A stretch of 64,000 nucleotides of DNA. Source: CAXXXW01 sp963665555. Lineage in GTDB: Bacteria; Pseudomonadota; Alphaproteobacteria; Thalassobaculales; Thalassobaculaceae. The stretch lies in NCBI GenBank assembly GCA_963665555.2, contig OY762308.1:2046001-2110000 (forward strand). The letters run 5' to 3'. Shown here one piece after another: positions 17,090 through 29,372 of this stretch. Made by a program: the position numbers and the translations under genes. A model generated the notes under the pieces. It was not told the origin of the DNA. It saw only the letters and a list, made by a program, of their open reading frames with translations, and did no database searches. The stretch's first letter is position 1, and each line of letters starts with the position of its first letter.

Positions 17090-17162
17090 CGTTGTATCAA
17101 CGTTGGCGAACGGTCATCGTTGCGATTTTTCCCGGAGCCACGCTTTTCATGGCCTGCCGGTA

Positions 17163-17239
<77 letters not shown>

Positions 17240-17525
17240 TGGGTGCGTGTTTTCGTCGGGTTCGGCGTTTCCGCTGGGGTCGCGCCGGCAAGGGTTTCGG
17301 AGGAAAGGGATCGGCGCAAAGGGCTTAATGGGAGGGGCGGTTGGGGACGGACCGATCGGCATTTGCTGTCGGGGTTGCGTCTCCTTCTCCGGCGTCCGGT
17401 TTCGTTGGGGCGACCTTGCCCCAAGGGCGGCGGGCCGTCCGGGGGGCGTGGGCGCGGTTTCGAGGCGATGAGGGTTGTCGTTGTCGTTGTTGCGGTGTCG
17501 TTTTCGTTCGCGCGCGCCGTTCGGG

Positions 17526-17641
17526 CCTGGCGGCGACCTACTCTCCCGCGCCTTTTGGCGCAGTACCATCGGCGCTGGGGGTTTTCACTTCCGAGTTCGG
17601 GATGGGATCGGGTGGGGGACCCCCGCCATGGCCACCGGGCC
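17526..17641 (-). rRNA. rrf: 5S ribosomal RNA
   Basis: The minus strand reads GGCCCGGTGGCCATGGCGGG at the 5' side, and contains the conserved CCCGATCCCATCCCGAACTC loop and the GGGAGAGTAGGTCGCCGCC 3' side, which pairs with the 5' end. About 116 nt; ends are approximate. It sits between 23S and tRNA-fMet. The flanking spacers 17240-17525 and 17642-17749 show no gene. Confidence 0.95.
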
Positions 17642-17749
17642 GGAGCGGCGCGCGCGTGTTGGGTTTCGCGCTTGCGCGCGTTTTCGGTTTCGCGCTTTCG
17701 CGCGTTGCGTTGCGTTTGGGTGCGATGGGAACCGGCGTTTGCCGACGCG

Positions 17750-20512
<2,763 letters not shown>

Positions 20513-20784
20513 CCTCGCGCGCGGACAAACGCCGGAACCCGGAACCCGAAAGCCCGAACCCCGAACGCCCCGCGCGAGCACGAAGATGCATCGTCGGTTC
20601 CCGGGAACGCACAACCGACATCCGCCCTCCAGAACGGACGCCGCAAGCGCGCTCCCAAGTCATCGCCTCTTCACCATGTCCAGCAACCGGGGGCCGAAAA
20701 GGCCCCGGCAATACGCCTAAAAAATCGCTTCCAACGCGCGGCCCTCCCGGCCGCGGCTCCCGCCGCTTCCCGCCGGCCGGCCGG

Positions 20785-20858
20785 TGGGCCAGGGAAGACT
20801 CGAACTTCCGACCTCACGCTTATCAAGCGCGCGCTCTGACCGACTGAGCTACTGGCCC
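20785..20858 (-). tRNA. tRNA-Ile (GAU anticodon)
   Basis: The minus strand reads GGGCCAGTAGCTCAGTCGGT at the 5' end with the anticodon loop CTTGATAAG (anticodon GAT) and ends in CTGGCCCA; the acceptor stem GGGCCAG/CTGGCCC is perfect. The next bases are CCG, so CCA is not encoded. It lies in the 16S-23S spacer on the 23S side; the 272-base remainder to 23S shows no gene. Confidence 0.96.
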
Positions 20859-20914
20859 GACCGGACCCGGCCCGGAACCCGCCCGCCCGGAACCGCCCGC
20901 CCGGAACCGCCCGG

Positions 20915-20986
20915 TGGAGGCGGCCGGACTCGAACCGGCGACCCGCGGCCTGCAAAGCCGCCGCTCTCCCGCTGAGCTACGCCCCC
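20915..20986 (-). tRNA. tRNA-Ala (UGC anticodon)
   Basis: The minus strand reads GGGGGCGTAGCTCAGCGGGA with the anticodon loop CTTTGCAGG (anticodon TGC) and ends in CGCCTCCA. CCA is not encoded. It lies on the 16S side of tRNA-Ile, the reverse of the usual proteobacterial Ile-Ala order. Short GC repeats (CCCGCCCGGAACCG, about 2.5 copies) fill the gap to tRNA-Ile. Confidence 0.96.
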
Positions 20987-21178
20987 GGGTCCCTTGTCCG
21001 CTCGCGCCAGCCGGGCCTTCGGCCCGGCGGCTCCGCGGGCGGGCGCCGGCTCGCGCCGGCGGGGCCGCCGTCGCGGCCCGTCGCGGCTCCGCCGCCGGCG
21101 GAGCCGCTCCCGCTTCCCGTCCGGCGACGGGAGCCTTGCGGAAGGGATGCGCGGGCGGCGCCGGGCGGCGCGGCCGCG

Positions 21179-22703
<1,525 letters not shown>

Positions 22704-23042
22704 ACGCCCCATCCCCCAACCCCAACGGCCGAAACCGCCAGGGCAAGGAAACAGGGCCAACCGGAGCCCGTCCCGCGAACCCGTCCCCCCAAACCCCCAC
22801 GAGCCGAAACCCGCGAGGCGAAGAAGAACGGACCCGCGCACATCCCCGGCCCCAGGCAACCCACCCCCAAAGGCCGGAAAACCCGAAACCGGAGACCAAA
22901 CGCGCGAGATACGCAAGACAGGCATCGAAACCGACACTACCACGCCGGACCCAACGCCGACCGCGCATCCCTTCCGTATTCGCAACTTGTCAATCAGCGC
23001 GTCCGGACCGGCGGCGCCGGCCGGACGCCCGCCCAGAGGCGG
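22704..23042 (-). other. rRNA operon leader
   Basis: About 340 bases between the predicted transcription start and the 16S 5' end. It is proline/arginine-like low-complexity DNA in all frames, with no convincing gene. A second perfect TTGACA (minus strand, complement of 22988-22993) lies inside it, but no good -10 follows, so a second promoter is only possible. Confidence 0.6.
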
Positions 23043-23049
23043 GGAGCGG

Positions 23050-23078
23050 CTTATACGAGGCGCCGCCGCGCCTGTCAA
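23050..23078 (-). promoter_or_regulatory. rRNA operon promoter
   Basis: On the minus strand TTGACA (23078-23073), a 17-base spacer and TATAAG (23055-23050): close to the ideal sigma-70 promoter. It directs transcription into 16S with a start expected near 23043. The -35 box overlaps the stop codon of the upstream ABC ATPase gene, which is read in the same direction. Confidence 0.8.
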
Positions 23079-23872
23079 ACCCCCGCGGGCGGTTTTTCGG
23101 AAATTTTTTCCGCCGCCGCCCGGCCGTGCATCAGGTCGAGGATTTCGCGCTTGTAGGCGGTGAAGCCGGCCGAGGTCAGCGTCTCCGGCCGGCGCGGGCG
23201 CGGGATGCCGATCGGCAGCGACCGTTCGATCCGGCCGGGCCGCGCCGACATGACATGCACGATGTCGGCGAGGAAGATCGCCTCGTCGATGTCGTGCGTG
23301 ACGAAGAGCACGGTCTTGCGGTCGCGCTCCCACACATCGAGCAGCAGTTCCTGCATGAGGCGGCGCGTCAGGCTGTCGAGCGCGCCGAAGGGTTCGTCCA
23401 TCAGCAGGATTTTCGGGTCGTTGGCGAGCGCGCGGGCCAGCGCCGCCCGCTGCCTCATGCCGCCGGACAGCTGCTCAGGCCAGGCGTCCTCGAAGCCGGC
23501 GAGGCCGACCCGCTCCACCAGGCCGGCGGCGATCCGCCCGCGCTCCGCCCTGGGCACGCCGCGCAGCATCGGGCCGAACTCGATGTTGCGCGCGACGGTG
23601 AGCCAGGGGAACAGCGTGTAGCTCTGGAACACCATGCCGCGGTCGGCCGAGGGGCCGCGGATGCGCGCGCCGTCCAGCTCGATCCGCCCCTCGGTCTCCT
23701 CCTGCAGGCCGGCCGCCATGCGCAGCAGCGTCGACTTGCCGCAGCCCGACGGGCCGACGATCGCCGAGAACTGGCTGTCCTCGACCGCGAGCGAGACCTT
23801 GTCGAGCGCGACGACCTCCGGCCCTTGCGCCGTCGCGAAGCGGACCGAGACATTCTCCACCCTCAGCGCCAC
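23075..23872 (-). CDS. ABC transporter ATP-binding protein (nitrate/sulfonate/taurine, SsuB/TauB-like)
   Basis: A 265-residue ABC ATPase. Walker A GPSGCGKSTLLRMAAGL, signature LSGGMRQRAALARAL, Walker B ILLMDEPFGALDSLTR and THDIDEAIFLAD match the nitrate/sulfonate/taurine-type ATPases. I chose GTG 23872, preceded by GGGGAGGGGGGC, which lies 17 bases after the permease stop. It energises the permease at 23890-24687 and works with the binding protein at 24728. The last codons overlap the rRNA promoter -35 box. The solute is not assignable; no thiamine riboswitch or sulfonate genes lie nearby. Confidence 0.9.
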   Translation of the reverse strand: MALRVENVSVRFATAQGPEVVALDKVSLAVEDSQFSAIVGPSGCGKSTLLRMAAGLQEETEGRIELDGARIRGPSADRGMVFQSYTLFPWLTVARNIEFGPMLRGVPRAERGRIAAGLVERVGLAGFEDAWPEQLSGGMRQRAALARALANDPKILLMDEPFGALDSLTRRLMQELLLDVWERDRKTVLFVTHDIDEAIFLADIVHVMSARPGRIERSLPIGIPRPRRPETLTSAGFTAYKREILDLMHGRAAAEKISEKPPAGV

Positions 23873-23889
23873 GCCGCCCCCCTCCCCGG

Positions 23890-24687
23890 TCAGAACGCCG
23901 CCGACCACGGCAGCAGGCGCCGGCGCAGGACCTTGAAAAGCAGGTCCGTGGCCAGCCCCAGCAGGCCGATGGTGAAGACGCCGAGCAGGATCACGTCGGT
24001 GGCCAGGCCGCGCATCGCGTTCAGGATCATGTAGCCCAGCCCGGTGTTCGCGGCGACGATCTCCGCCACCACGAGGTAGGTCCAGGCCCAGCCCATCGTG
24101 ACCCGCAGGTTGTCCATCACGCCCGGCATACAGGCCGGCAGCAGCACCCGCCAGACGACCTGGCGGCGGTTGGCGCCGAGCGTGTAGGCGCAGTCGATCA
24201 GGTCCTTGCCGACCCGCGCCGACACGTCCGAGAACAGGATCAGCTGCTGGAAGAACACGCCGAGGAAGATCACCGCGATCTTCTGCTCCAGCCCGATGCC
24301 GATCCACAGGATCAGCAGCGGGATCAGCGCGCTCACCGGGATGTAGCGCATGAAGCCGGCGATCGGCTCGACCAGGGCGGCGACGAAGCGGAAGCTGCCG
24401 GCGAGCACGCCGATCGGCGCGGCGAGGATCGAGGCGAGCGCGAAGCCCGCCAGGATGACCGTCAGGCTCGCCCCGATATGGCCGAACAGCGAGGCGTCGA
24501 GCGCCCGCTTCCAGCCGGCGACCGCGATCTCGTGCGGCGCCGCGAGGAAGTCGGGCGCGACGGCGCCGCCGTAGGTCAGGCCGCACCACAGCGCCAGCAC
24601 CGACAGCACCGAGGCCGCGCTCAGCCCAGCGTAGAGCCGGGCCGGGATGTCGACCTTCGGCGCGAAGACGGAGCGCGGGTCCGTCAT
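23890..24687 (-). CDS. ABC transporter permease (SsuC/TauC-like)
   Basis: A 265-residue inner-membrane permease of the binding-protein-dependent family. About six hydrophobic segments are visible and the EAA-like loop is ILGVFFQQLILFSDVSARVGKDLIDCAYTLGANRRQVVWRVLLP-type, where the G-A-N-x-x-x-x-x-x-x-L-P pattern marks contact with the ATPase. It starts ATG at 24687, 40 bases after the binding-protein stop. Part of a three-gene minus-strand operon. Confidence 0.9.
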   Translation of the reverse strand: MTDPRSVFAPKVDIPARLYAGLSAASVLSVLALWCGLTYGGAVAPDFLAAPHEIAVAGWKRALDASLFGHIGASLTVILAGFALASILAAPIGVLAGSFRFVAALVEPIAGFMRYIPVSALIPLLILWIGIGLEQKIAVIFLGVFFQQLILFSDVSARVGKDLIDCAYTLGANRRQVVWRVLLPACMPGVMDNLRVTMGWAWTYLVVAEIVAANTGLGYMILNAMRGLATDVILLGVFTIGLLGLATDLLFKVLRRRLLPWSAAF

Positions 24688-24727
24688 CCGCCCGCGCCCG
24701 CGCCGAGGCGCCCCGCCGCCCGGCGGG

Positions 24728-25708
24728 TCACTGGTTCACGATCCCGAAGGCGATCAGCGAGGCCGGCTCCATGTCGTGGTCGAACAGGCCGGCCTCCCGC
24801 CCCAGCTCCAGCGCGTTGGAGATCGTGCGGGTGATCCCGCCCGGCGCGCCGGGCGCGCCGATGAAGGCGGCGTTCATGGCGGCGTCGTAATAGGCGACGC
24901 CGGCGCGCGTCTCGGCGAACACCGCCGCCTCCTCCAGCCAGCCGCCGACGCCGCGCGCCATGATGGCGTCGGCCTCGGCCTCGTTCGCCTTGCGCCATTC
25001 GATGGCCTTGACCCAGGCCCGGTAGAAGGCCTGGAAGTCCGCCGCGCGGGCGCCGAGCCGCTCCTCCGTCGTCACCATGATGTCGACGATCAGGCCGGGC
25101 GAGGTCGAGGAATCGACCAGCACATGGCCGTGCTCGGCCCGCTCGCCCCTGGTCAGCCACGGCTCCCAGGTCACCGCCGCGTCCACCCGCCCGGCGACGA
25201 AGGCGGCGCCGGCGTCGCCCGCCGTCATGTTGACCGGCTCGATGTCGGCCAGCGACAGGCCGGCGTCGCGCAGCAGCACGCCGAGGTAGAACTGCGACAC
25301 CGACCCCTCGGTGAACGCGATCCGCCTGCCCGCGAGGTCGGCGACGGACTGGATGTCGTTGTGCGCGACCACGCCGTCGCCGCCCTTGCTGTCGTCCACC
25401 GCGAAGAGGTAGCGGAAGGGCCGCTTGTCGGAATAGAAGTTGAGCACCGTGTCCACCGTGGTCGCGGCGGCGTCCACCCGCCCGGCCGCGAGCGCCGGCA
25501 TCCGGGTCTTCACGTCCTCCATCAGGATGAGTTCGACCTCGAGGTTCTCCTCCTCGAAGAAGCCCTTCTCCTTGGCGATGTAGAACGGGCCGTAGCCGAC
25601 CCAGGTCGAGTGCGCGACCTTGAGCGGCTCGGCCTCGGCGCCGGCGGCGGCGAACAGAAGGAGCGCCGCGGCGAGCGGGCCGCGGAGCGGTCGAAACGAT
25701 CCCGTCAT
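24728..25708 (-). CDS. ABC transporter substrate-binding protein, NMT1/THI5-like
   Basis: A 326-residue secreted protein. A signal peptide (RPLRGPLAAALLLFAAAGAEA) is followed by PLKVAHSTWVGYGPFYIAKE, the NMT1/SsuA-like start, then ALAAGRVDAAATTVDTVL and GDAGAAFVAGRVDAAVTWEPW, both standard for the nitrate/sulfonate/pyrimidine-precursor binding family. First gene of the minus-strand operon with the permease and ATPase. Ligand unknown; candidates include sulfonates, nitrate, pyrimidine precursors or aromatic acids. Confidence 0.88.
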   Translation of the reverse strand: MTGSFRPLRGPLAAALLLFAAAGAEAEPLKVAHSTWVGYGPFYIAKEKGFFEEENLEVELILMEDVKTRMPALAAGRVDAAATTVDTVLNFYSDKRPFRYLFAVDDSKGGDGVVAHNDIQSVADLAGRRIAFTEGSVSQFYLGVLLRDAGLSLADIEPVNMTAGDAGAAFVAGRVDAAVTWEPWLTRGERAEHGHVLVDSSTSPGLIVDIMVTTEERLGARAADFQAFYRAWVKAIEWRKANEAEADAIMARGVGGWLEEAAVFAETRAGVAYYDAAMNAAFIGAPGAPGGITRTISNALELGREAGLFDHDMEPASLIAFGIVNQ

Positions 25709-25837
25709 GGTTCCGGTCTCCCCAGGGTTCGCGGCGCGGGCGCCCCTCCCGGGCCGCGCCCGCCCCGTTTCCCCGGAAGCCTACGGCGTTTCCGCGCGCG
25801 AGGGAAACGTTTCGGCCGCGCCGGTTCGCGCGGATCG

Positions 25838-25866
25838 TTGACAGGGCCGGGCGGAGCGCCGATAAC
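25838..25866 (+). promoter_or_regulatory. Promoter of the riboswitch-controlled metal transporter operon
   Basis: TTGACA at 25838-25843, 17-base spacer, GATAAC at 25861-25866. The predicted transcription start near 25873 places the whole cobalamin aptamer in the 5' leader. The 129 bases between the divergent binding-protein gene (start 25708) and this promoter hold no other recognisable signal. Confidence 0.65.
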
Positions 25867-25872
25867 GGCGGC

Positions 25873-26063
25873 GCTCGGCGCCCCGAAGCCGGACGAGGCC
25901 AGGGGCTTAATAGGGAACCCGGCGCGGCGTACCCATCAGGGGCCAAATCCGGGGCTGTCCCCGCAGCTGTAGGCGCCAGGCCGCGCCCGAACGCGCCACT
26001 GGGGCGATCCGCCCCGGGAAGGCGGGCGGCGGCCGTAAAGCGCGAGCCAGAAGACCTGCCGGG
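25873..26063 (+). promoter_or_regulatory. Cobalamin (adenosylcobalamin) riboswitch
   Basis: The leader contains the conserved cobalamin aptamer blocks in order: GGCTTAATAGGGAA (25901-25917), GGGGCTGTCCCCGCAGCTGT (25951-25970), a GCCACTG ... CGGGAAGGCG block (25995-26023) and the B12 box AGCCAGAAGACCTGCC (26045-26060). It precedes the ABC ATPase gene starting at 26109. When bound to B12 coenzyme such leaders normally shut off the downstream genes, by hiding the ribosome-binding site in Gram-negative bacteria; the GAGGGAGG site at 26096-26104 would be the target. The element is recognised by its blocks; the expression platform is inferred. Confidence 0.92.
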
Positions 26064-26108
26064 CGAACCGTTGGCTTTTTTGGGGCGGGCGACCCCGAGG
26101 GAGGCTAC

Positions 26109-26972
26109 ATGGCCCCTGGCGGGACCGTTCCGGCCGCGCCGCGCGCGCCGGGCGGGCGGCGTCCGGCCCCGGACCGGGCGGGCGCGGCGGCCCCGCGCGC
26201 CGGCGGCGCGGGCGCCGCCGGCGCGATCGTTTCGGCGTCCGGCCTGGCGATCGGCCATCGCGGGCGGGCGCTGGCGTCCGACATCGCGTTCTCGGTCGCC
26301 GCCGGCGACACGCTCGCCGTCCTCGGCCATAACGGTTCGGGGAAGTCCACCCTGCTGAAGACCCTGCTGGGCCTGCTGCCCCCGGTCGCGGGACGGCTGG
26401 AATGGCCCGGCGGGCGGCCGCGCGAGATCGGCTGGCTCGGCCCGGCCGACGGCGTGGACCGGCTGTTCCCGGCCCGGGCGCGCGACCTCGCCGCGATGGG
26501 CGCGTGGGGCGGCTCCGGCCCGTTCGGGCGCCTCGACGCGCGGCGCCGGCGGCTGGTGGACGACGCGCTGCGCCGCGCCGGGATCGCGGACATCGCCGAC
26601 CTGCCCCTGCGGAAGCTGTCCTCCGGCCAGTTGCAGCGCGCCCTGTTCGCCCGCGCGATGGCGCAGGACGCGCCGCTGGCGCTGCTGGACGAACCCTTCG
26701 CGGCGGTGGACCAGGCGACCGAGGCGGCGCTGACGGAGACGATCCGGGAATGGGCGGCCGACGGCCGGGCGGTCGTCCTGGTGCTGCACGACCTGTCGGC
26801 GGCGCTGCGGCATTGCGGCAAGGCGCTGCTGCTGGGAAGGGGGCGCGCCCGTTTCGGCCCGCCGCGCGAGGCGCTGGCGCCGGAGCGCCTGGTCGAGCAC
26901 GGCTACCTTTCGCCCGGCCGGTCCGAGTGGATCGCCGGCGCGCGCCCGGCCCGCGGAGGCGGCCGTGCCTGA
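26109..26972 (+). CDS. Metal ABC transporter ATP-binding protein (ZnuC/TroB-like)
   Basis: A 287-residue ABC ATPase with a 35-40-residue Pro/Ala/Arg-rich N-terminal extension before the domain begins (IVSASGLAIGHRG). Walker A is GHNGSGKSTLLKTLLGL, signature LSSGQLQRALFARAM (LSSGQ rather than LSGGQ), Walker B LALLDEPFAAVD, and H-loop LVLHDLSAAL. The LSSGQ..R pattern and partner genes place it with the zinc/manganese (A-I cluster) family. First gene under the cobalamin riboswitch; overlaps the permease gene by 8 bases. The extension may be an artefact of start choice, but ATG 26109 has the best ribosome-binding site. Confidence 0.85.
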   Translation: MAPGGTVPAAPRAPGGRRPAPDRAGAAAPRAGGAGAAGAIVSASGLAIGHRGRALASDIAFSVAAGDTLAVLGHNGSGKSTLLKTLLGLLPPVAGRLEWPGGRPREIGWLGPADGVDRLFPARARDLAAMGAWGGSGPFGRLDARRRRLVDDALRRAGIADIADLPLRKLSSGQLQRALFARAMAQDAPLALLDEPFAAVDQATEAALTETIREWAADGRAVVLVLHDLSAALRHCGKALLLGRGRARFGPPREALAPERLVEHGYLSPGRSEWIAGARPARGGGRA

Positions 26973-27813
26973 GTGGTGGGACTACGCCTTCATGCGGCGC
27001 GCCTTGGCGGCGACGACGCTGCTGTCCTTCTCGGTCGCGCCGGTGGGCGCGTTCCTGGTGCTGCGGCGGATGTCGCTGGCGGGCGAGGCGATGGCGCACG
27101 CCATGGTTCCGGGCCTGGCGGCCGCCTTCGCGATCGCCGGGCTGTCGGCGGTTTCGATGGCGGTCGGCGGGCTGGCGGCGGGGCTGGGCGTGGCGCTGCT
27201 GGCGGGCGCGCTGGCCCGCTCCACGGTCGTGCGCGAGGACGCCGGCCTGGCGTCGCTCTACCTGGTCGCGCTGGCGCTCGGCGTTTTCATCCTGTCGGCG
27301 GCCGGTTCGGCGGTTCCGCTGCAAAGTTTCCTGTTCGGCTCGGTGCTGGGGATCGGCGACGACACGCTGGCGCTGATCGCGGCCGTCGCCGCCGCGACGC
27401 TGGGGAGTTTCGTCTTCCTGCTGCGCCCGCTGACGCAGGACACCGTCGATCCCGCCTTCCACGCGAGCCGGACCGGGGGTTCGACGCGGGCGCGGGCCTG
27501 GTTCGCGGTCCTCGTCGTCCTGAACCTGCTGGCGGGGTTCAAGGCCATGGGGACGCTGATGGCGGTGGGGTTGATGATCCTGCCGGCGACGGCGGCGCGG
27601 TGCTGGGCCTCGACGGCGCCGGGCTTCCTGCTGGCGACGCTGGGCTTCGCGCTGGCGAGTTGCTGGGGCGGCCTGGCGTTGTCCTGGCACGCGCCCGCCG
27701 CGCCGTCGGGGCCGGCGATCGTGCTGGTCGCCGGGGCGTGCTTCGCGCTCAGCGCGTGTTTCGGGCCGCACGGCCTCGACCTGCTGGGCCTGGGCCGGAG
27801 GGCCGGGCGGTGA
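26965..27813 (+). CDS. Metal ABC transporter permease (ZnuB/TroC-like, ABC-3 family)
   Basis: A 282-residue membrane protein starting with GTG. The sequence MRRALAATTLLSFSVAPVGAFLVLRRMSLAGEAMAHAMVPG and the later MGTLMAVGLMILPATAARCW are the classic ABC-3 permease signatures. It has about eight hydrophobic stretches. It overlaps the ATPase gene upstream and the binding-protein gene downstream (GTGA), so the three are made together. Ions transported by the family include Zn, Mn and Fe; the riboswitch suggests cobalt here. Confidence 0.88.
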   Translation: MPEWWDYAFMRRALAATTLLSFSVAPVGAFLVLRRMSLAGEAMAHAMVPGLAAAFAIAGLSAVSMAVGGLAAGLGVALLAGALARSTVVREDAGLASLYLVALALGVFILSAAGSAVPLQSFLFGSVLGIGDDTLALIAAVAAATLGSFVFLLRPLTQDTVDPAFHASRTGGSTRARAWFAVLVVLNLLAGFKAMGTLMAVGLMILPATAARCWASTAPGFLLATLGFALASCWGGLALSWHAPAAPSGPAIVLVAGACFALSACFGPHGLDLLGLGRRAGR

Positions 27814-28706
27814 GGCGGCGGACCGCCGCGCTGGCGCTCGCCGCCGCGCTCGCCCTCGCTCCCGGCCCGGCGGCGGCGAAGCTCGAAATCGTCGCCAGTT
27901 TCTCGATCCTCGGCGACATGGCGCGCCAGGTGGCGGGCGGCCTCGCGGAGGTGACGACCGTCGTCGGCCCGGACGCCGACGCCCATGTCTACGCGCCGAC
28001 CGTGCGCGACGCGCGCGCCGTCGCGCGGGCCGACGCGGTGCTCGTCAACGGGCTGGGCTTCGAGACCTGGGCGGACGCGCTGGTCGCGGCGGCGGGAGGG
28101 CGCGCGCCGGTGTTCGTCGCGACGGCCGGGATCGAGCCGTTGCGCGCCGGCGGCGCGGTCGATCCGCACGCCTGGAACTCCCCGCCCAACGGCCGCGTCT
28201 ACATCGCCAACATCGCCGCCGCGCTGGCCGAGGTCGATCCCGCCAACGCCGCCGCCTACCGGGCGCGGGCGGCGGCCTATTCCGCCCGGCTGGCGGCGCT
28301 GCACGAGCGGATGCTGGCGGCGGTGGCGGCCCTGCCGCCGGGGCGGCGCACGGTCGTCACCGCGCACGACGCCTTCGGCTACCTCGCCCGGGCCTACGGG
28401 CTGGAGTTCCTGGCGCCGGCCGGCGTCGATTCCCTGGCCGAGCCGTCGGCCGCCGGCCTGGCGCGGCTGGTCGACCTTGTGCGGGCGCGCGGCGCGGCGG
28501 CGCTGTTCGTCGAGAACGTCGCCAACCCGGACCTGGTGCGCCGGATCGCCCGCGAGACCGGCCTCGGCGTGGGCGGGCGGCTGTTCTCCGACGCGCTGTC
28601 GCGGCGCGGCGGGCCGGCGCCGAGCTATGTCGCCATGCTGGAGCACAATTTCGCGGCCCTGCTCGCCGCGCTGCGCGGGCCGCCGCCCCGATCGCCCGCC
28701 CCTTGA
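27810..28706 (+). CDS. Metal ABC transporter substrate-binding protein (ZnuA/TroA-like)
   Basis: A 298-residue cluster A-I binding protein, starting with GTG inside the permease stop. A signal peptide (TAALALAAALALAPGPAAA) is followed by KLEIVASFSILGDMARQVAG. The four expected metal ligands can be placed: H59 (DADAHVYAPT), H120 (DPHAWNSP), H186 (VVTAHDAFGY) and D261 (LFSDALS), i.e. the His3-Asp set of ZnuA/TroA-type proteins rather than the His2-Glu-Asp set of PsaA/MntA. The long His-rich loop of enterobacterial ZnuA is absent. Given the cobalamin riboswitch, a cobalt import role is a reasonable hypothesis. Confidence 0.86.
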   Translation: MRRRTAALALAAALALAPGPAAAKLEIVASFSILGDMARQVAGGLAEVTTVVGPDADAHVYAPTVRDARAVARADAVLVNGLGFETWADALVAAAGGRAPVFVATAGIEPLRAGGAVDPHAWNSPPNGRVYIANIAAALAEVDPANAAAYRARAAAYSARLAALHERMLAAVAALPPGRRTVVTAHDAFGYLARAYGLEFLAPAGVDSLAEPSAAGLARLVDLVRARGAAALFVENVANPDLVRRIARETGLGVGGRLFSDALSRRGGPAPSYVAMLEHNFAALLAALRGPPPRSPAP

Positions 28707-28767
28707 TGTTTGCCGGGAACGGGGGCATCTATGGCGGCGACGGCGGCGGACGCCGAGGGAGCGAGAC

Positions 28768-29337
28768 ATGTTCATCCAGACCGAGGAAACCCCCAACCCG
28801 GCGACGCTGAAGTTCCTGCCGGGCCGCGCCGTGCTGCCGGGCGGCAGCGCGGACTACCGTTCGATGGAGGAGGCCGGGCGCTCGCCGCTGGCCCAGGCGC
28901 TGTTCGCGGTCGAGGGCGTGACGGGCGTGTTCCTGGCCGACGACTTCATTACCGTCGCCAAGCGCGACGACAGGGACTGGCAGCTGATGAAGCCGGGCGT
29001 CCTCGGCGCGGTGATGGAGCATTTCATGGCCGGCCGGCCGGTGCTGCTGCCCGACGCGCCGGACGGGTCCGACGCCGCCGGCCCGGACGACGGGGACGAC
29101 GAGACGGTCGCCCGGATCAAGGAGCTGCTCTACACCCGCGTGCGCCCGGCGGTGGCGCAGGACGGCGGCGACATCGTGTTCGAGGGCTTCGACGACGGCG
29201 TGGTGACGCTCCAGATGCGCGGCGCCTGCGCCGGCTGCCCGAGTTCGACGGCGACGCTGAAGATGGGCATCGAGAACATGCTCCGCCACTACATCCCCGA
29301 AGTGCGCGAGGTGCGGGCCTCGGGCATGTATTTCTAG
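28768..29337 (+). CDS. NifU-type iron-sulfur cluster carrier protein (Nfu)
   Basis: A 189-residue protein with an N-terminal Nfu_N domain (MFIQTEETPNPATLKFLPGR, about residues 1-88) and a C-terminal NifU-like domain with the cluster-binding pair C154-x-x-C157 in RGACAGCPSST. Such proteins accept Fe-S clusters from the assembly scaffold and pass them to target enzymes. ATG 28768 follows GAGGGAGCGAG. It stands 61 bases after the metal transporter operon; whether it shares the B12-controlled transcript is not clear. Confidence 0.92.
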   Translation: MFIQTEETPNPATLKFLPGRAVLPGGSADYRSMEEAGRSPLAQALFAVEGVTGVFLADDFITVAKRDDRDWQLMKPGVLGAVMEHFMAGRPVLLPDAPDGSDAAGPDDGDDETVARIKELLYTRVRPAVAQDGGDIVFEGFDDGVVTLQMRGACAGCPSSTATLKMGIENMLRHYIPEVREVRASGMYF

Positions 29338-29372
29338 GCCGGGCCGCTCCCCGGCGGGAGGGGAGGGCCGCG

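Noticed and set aside
17090..17162. Terminator or att site after tRNA-fMet
   Set aside because: A weak hairpin is followed by A-run, not T-run, on the transcribed strand, and no second copy of the tRNA 3' end was found in the window.
23880..25708. Thiamine-precursor (HMP) transporter because of NMT1/THI5-like binding protein
   Set aside because: No TPP riboswitch block or thi genes are present near the operon, so the substrate was left open.
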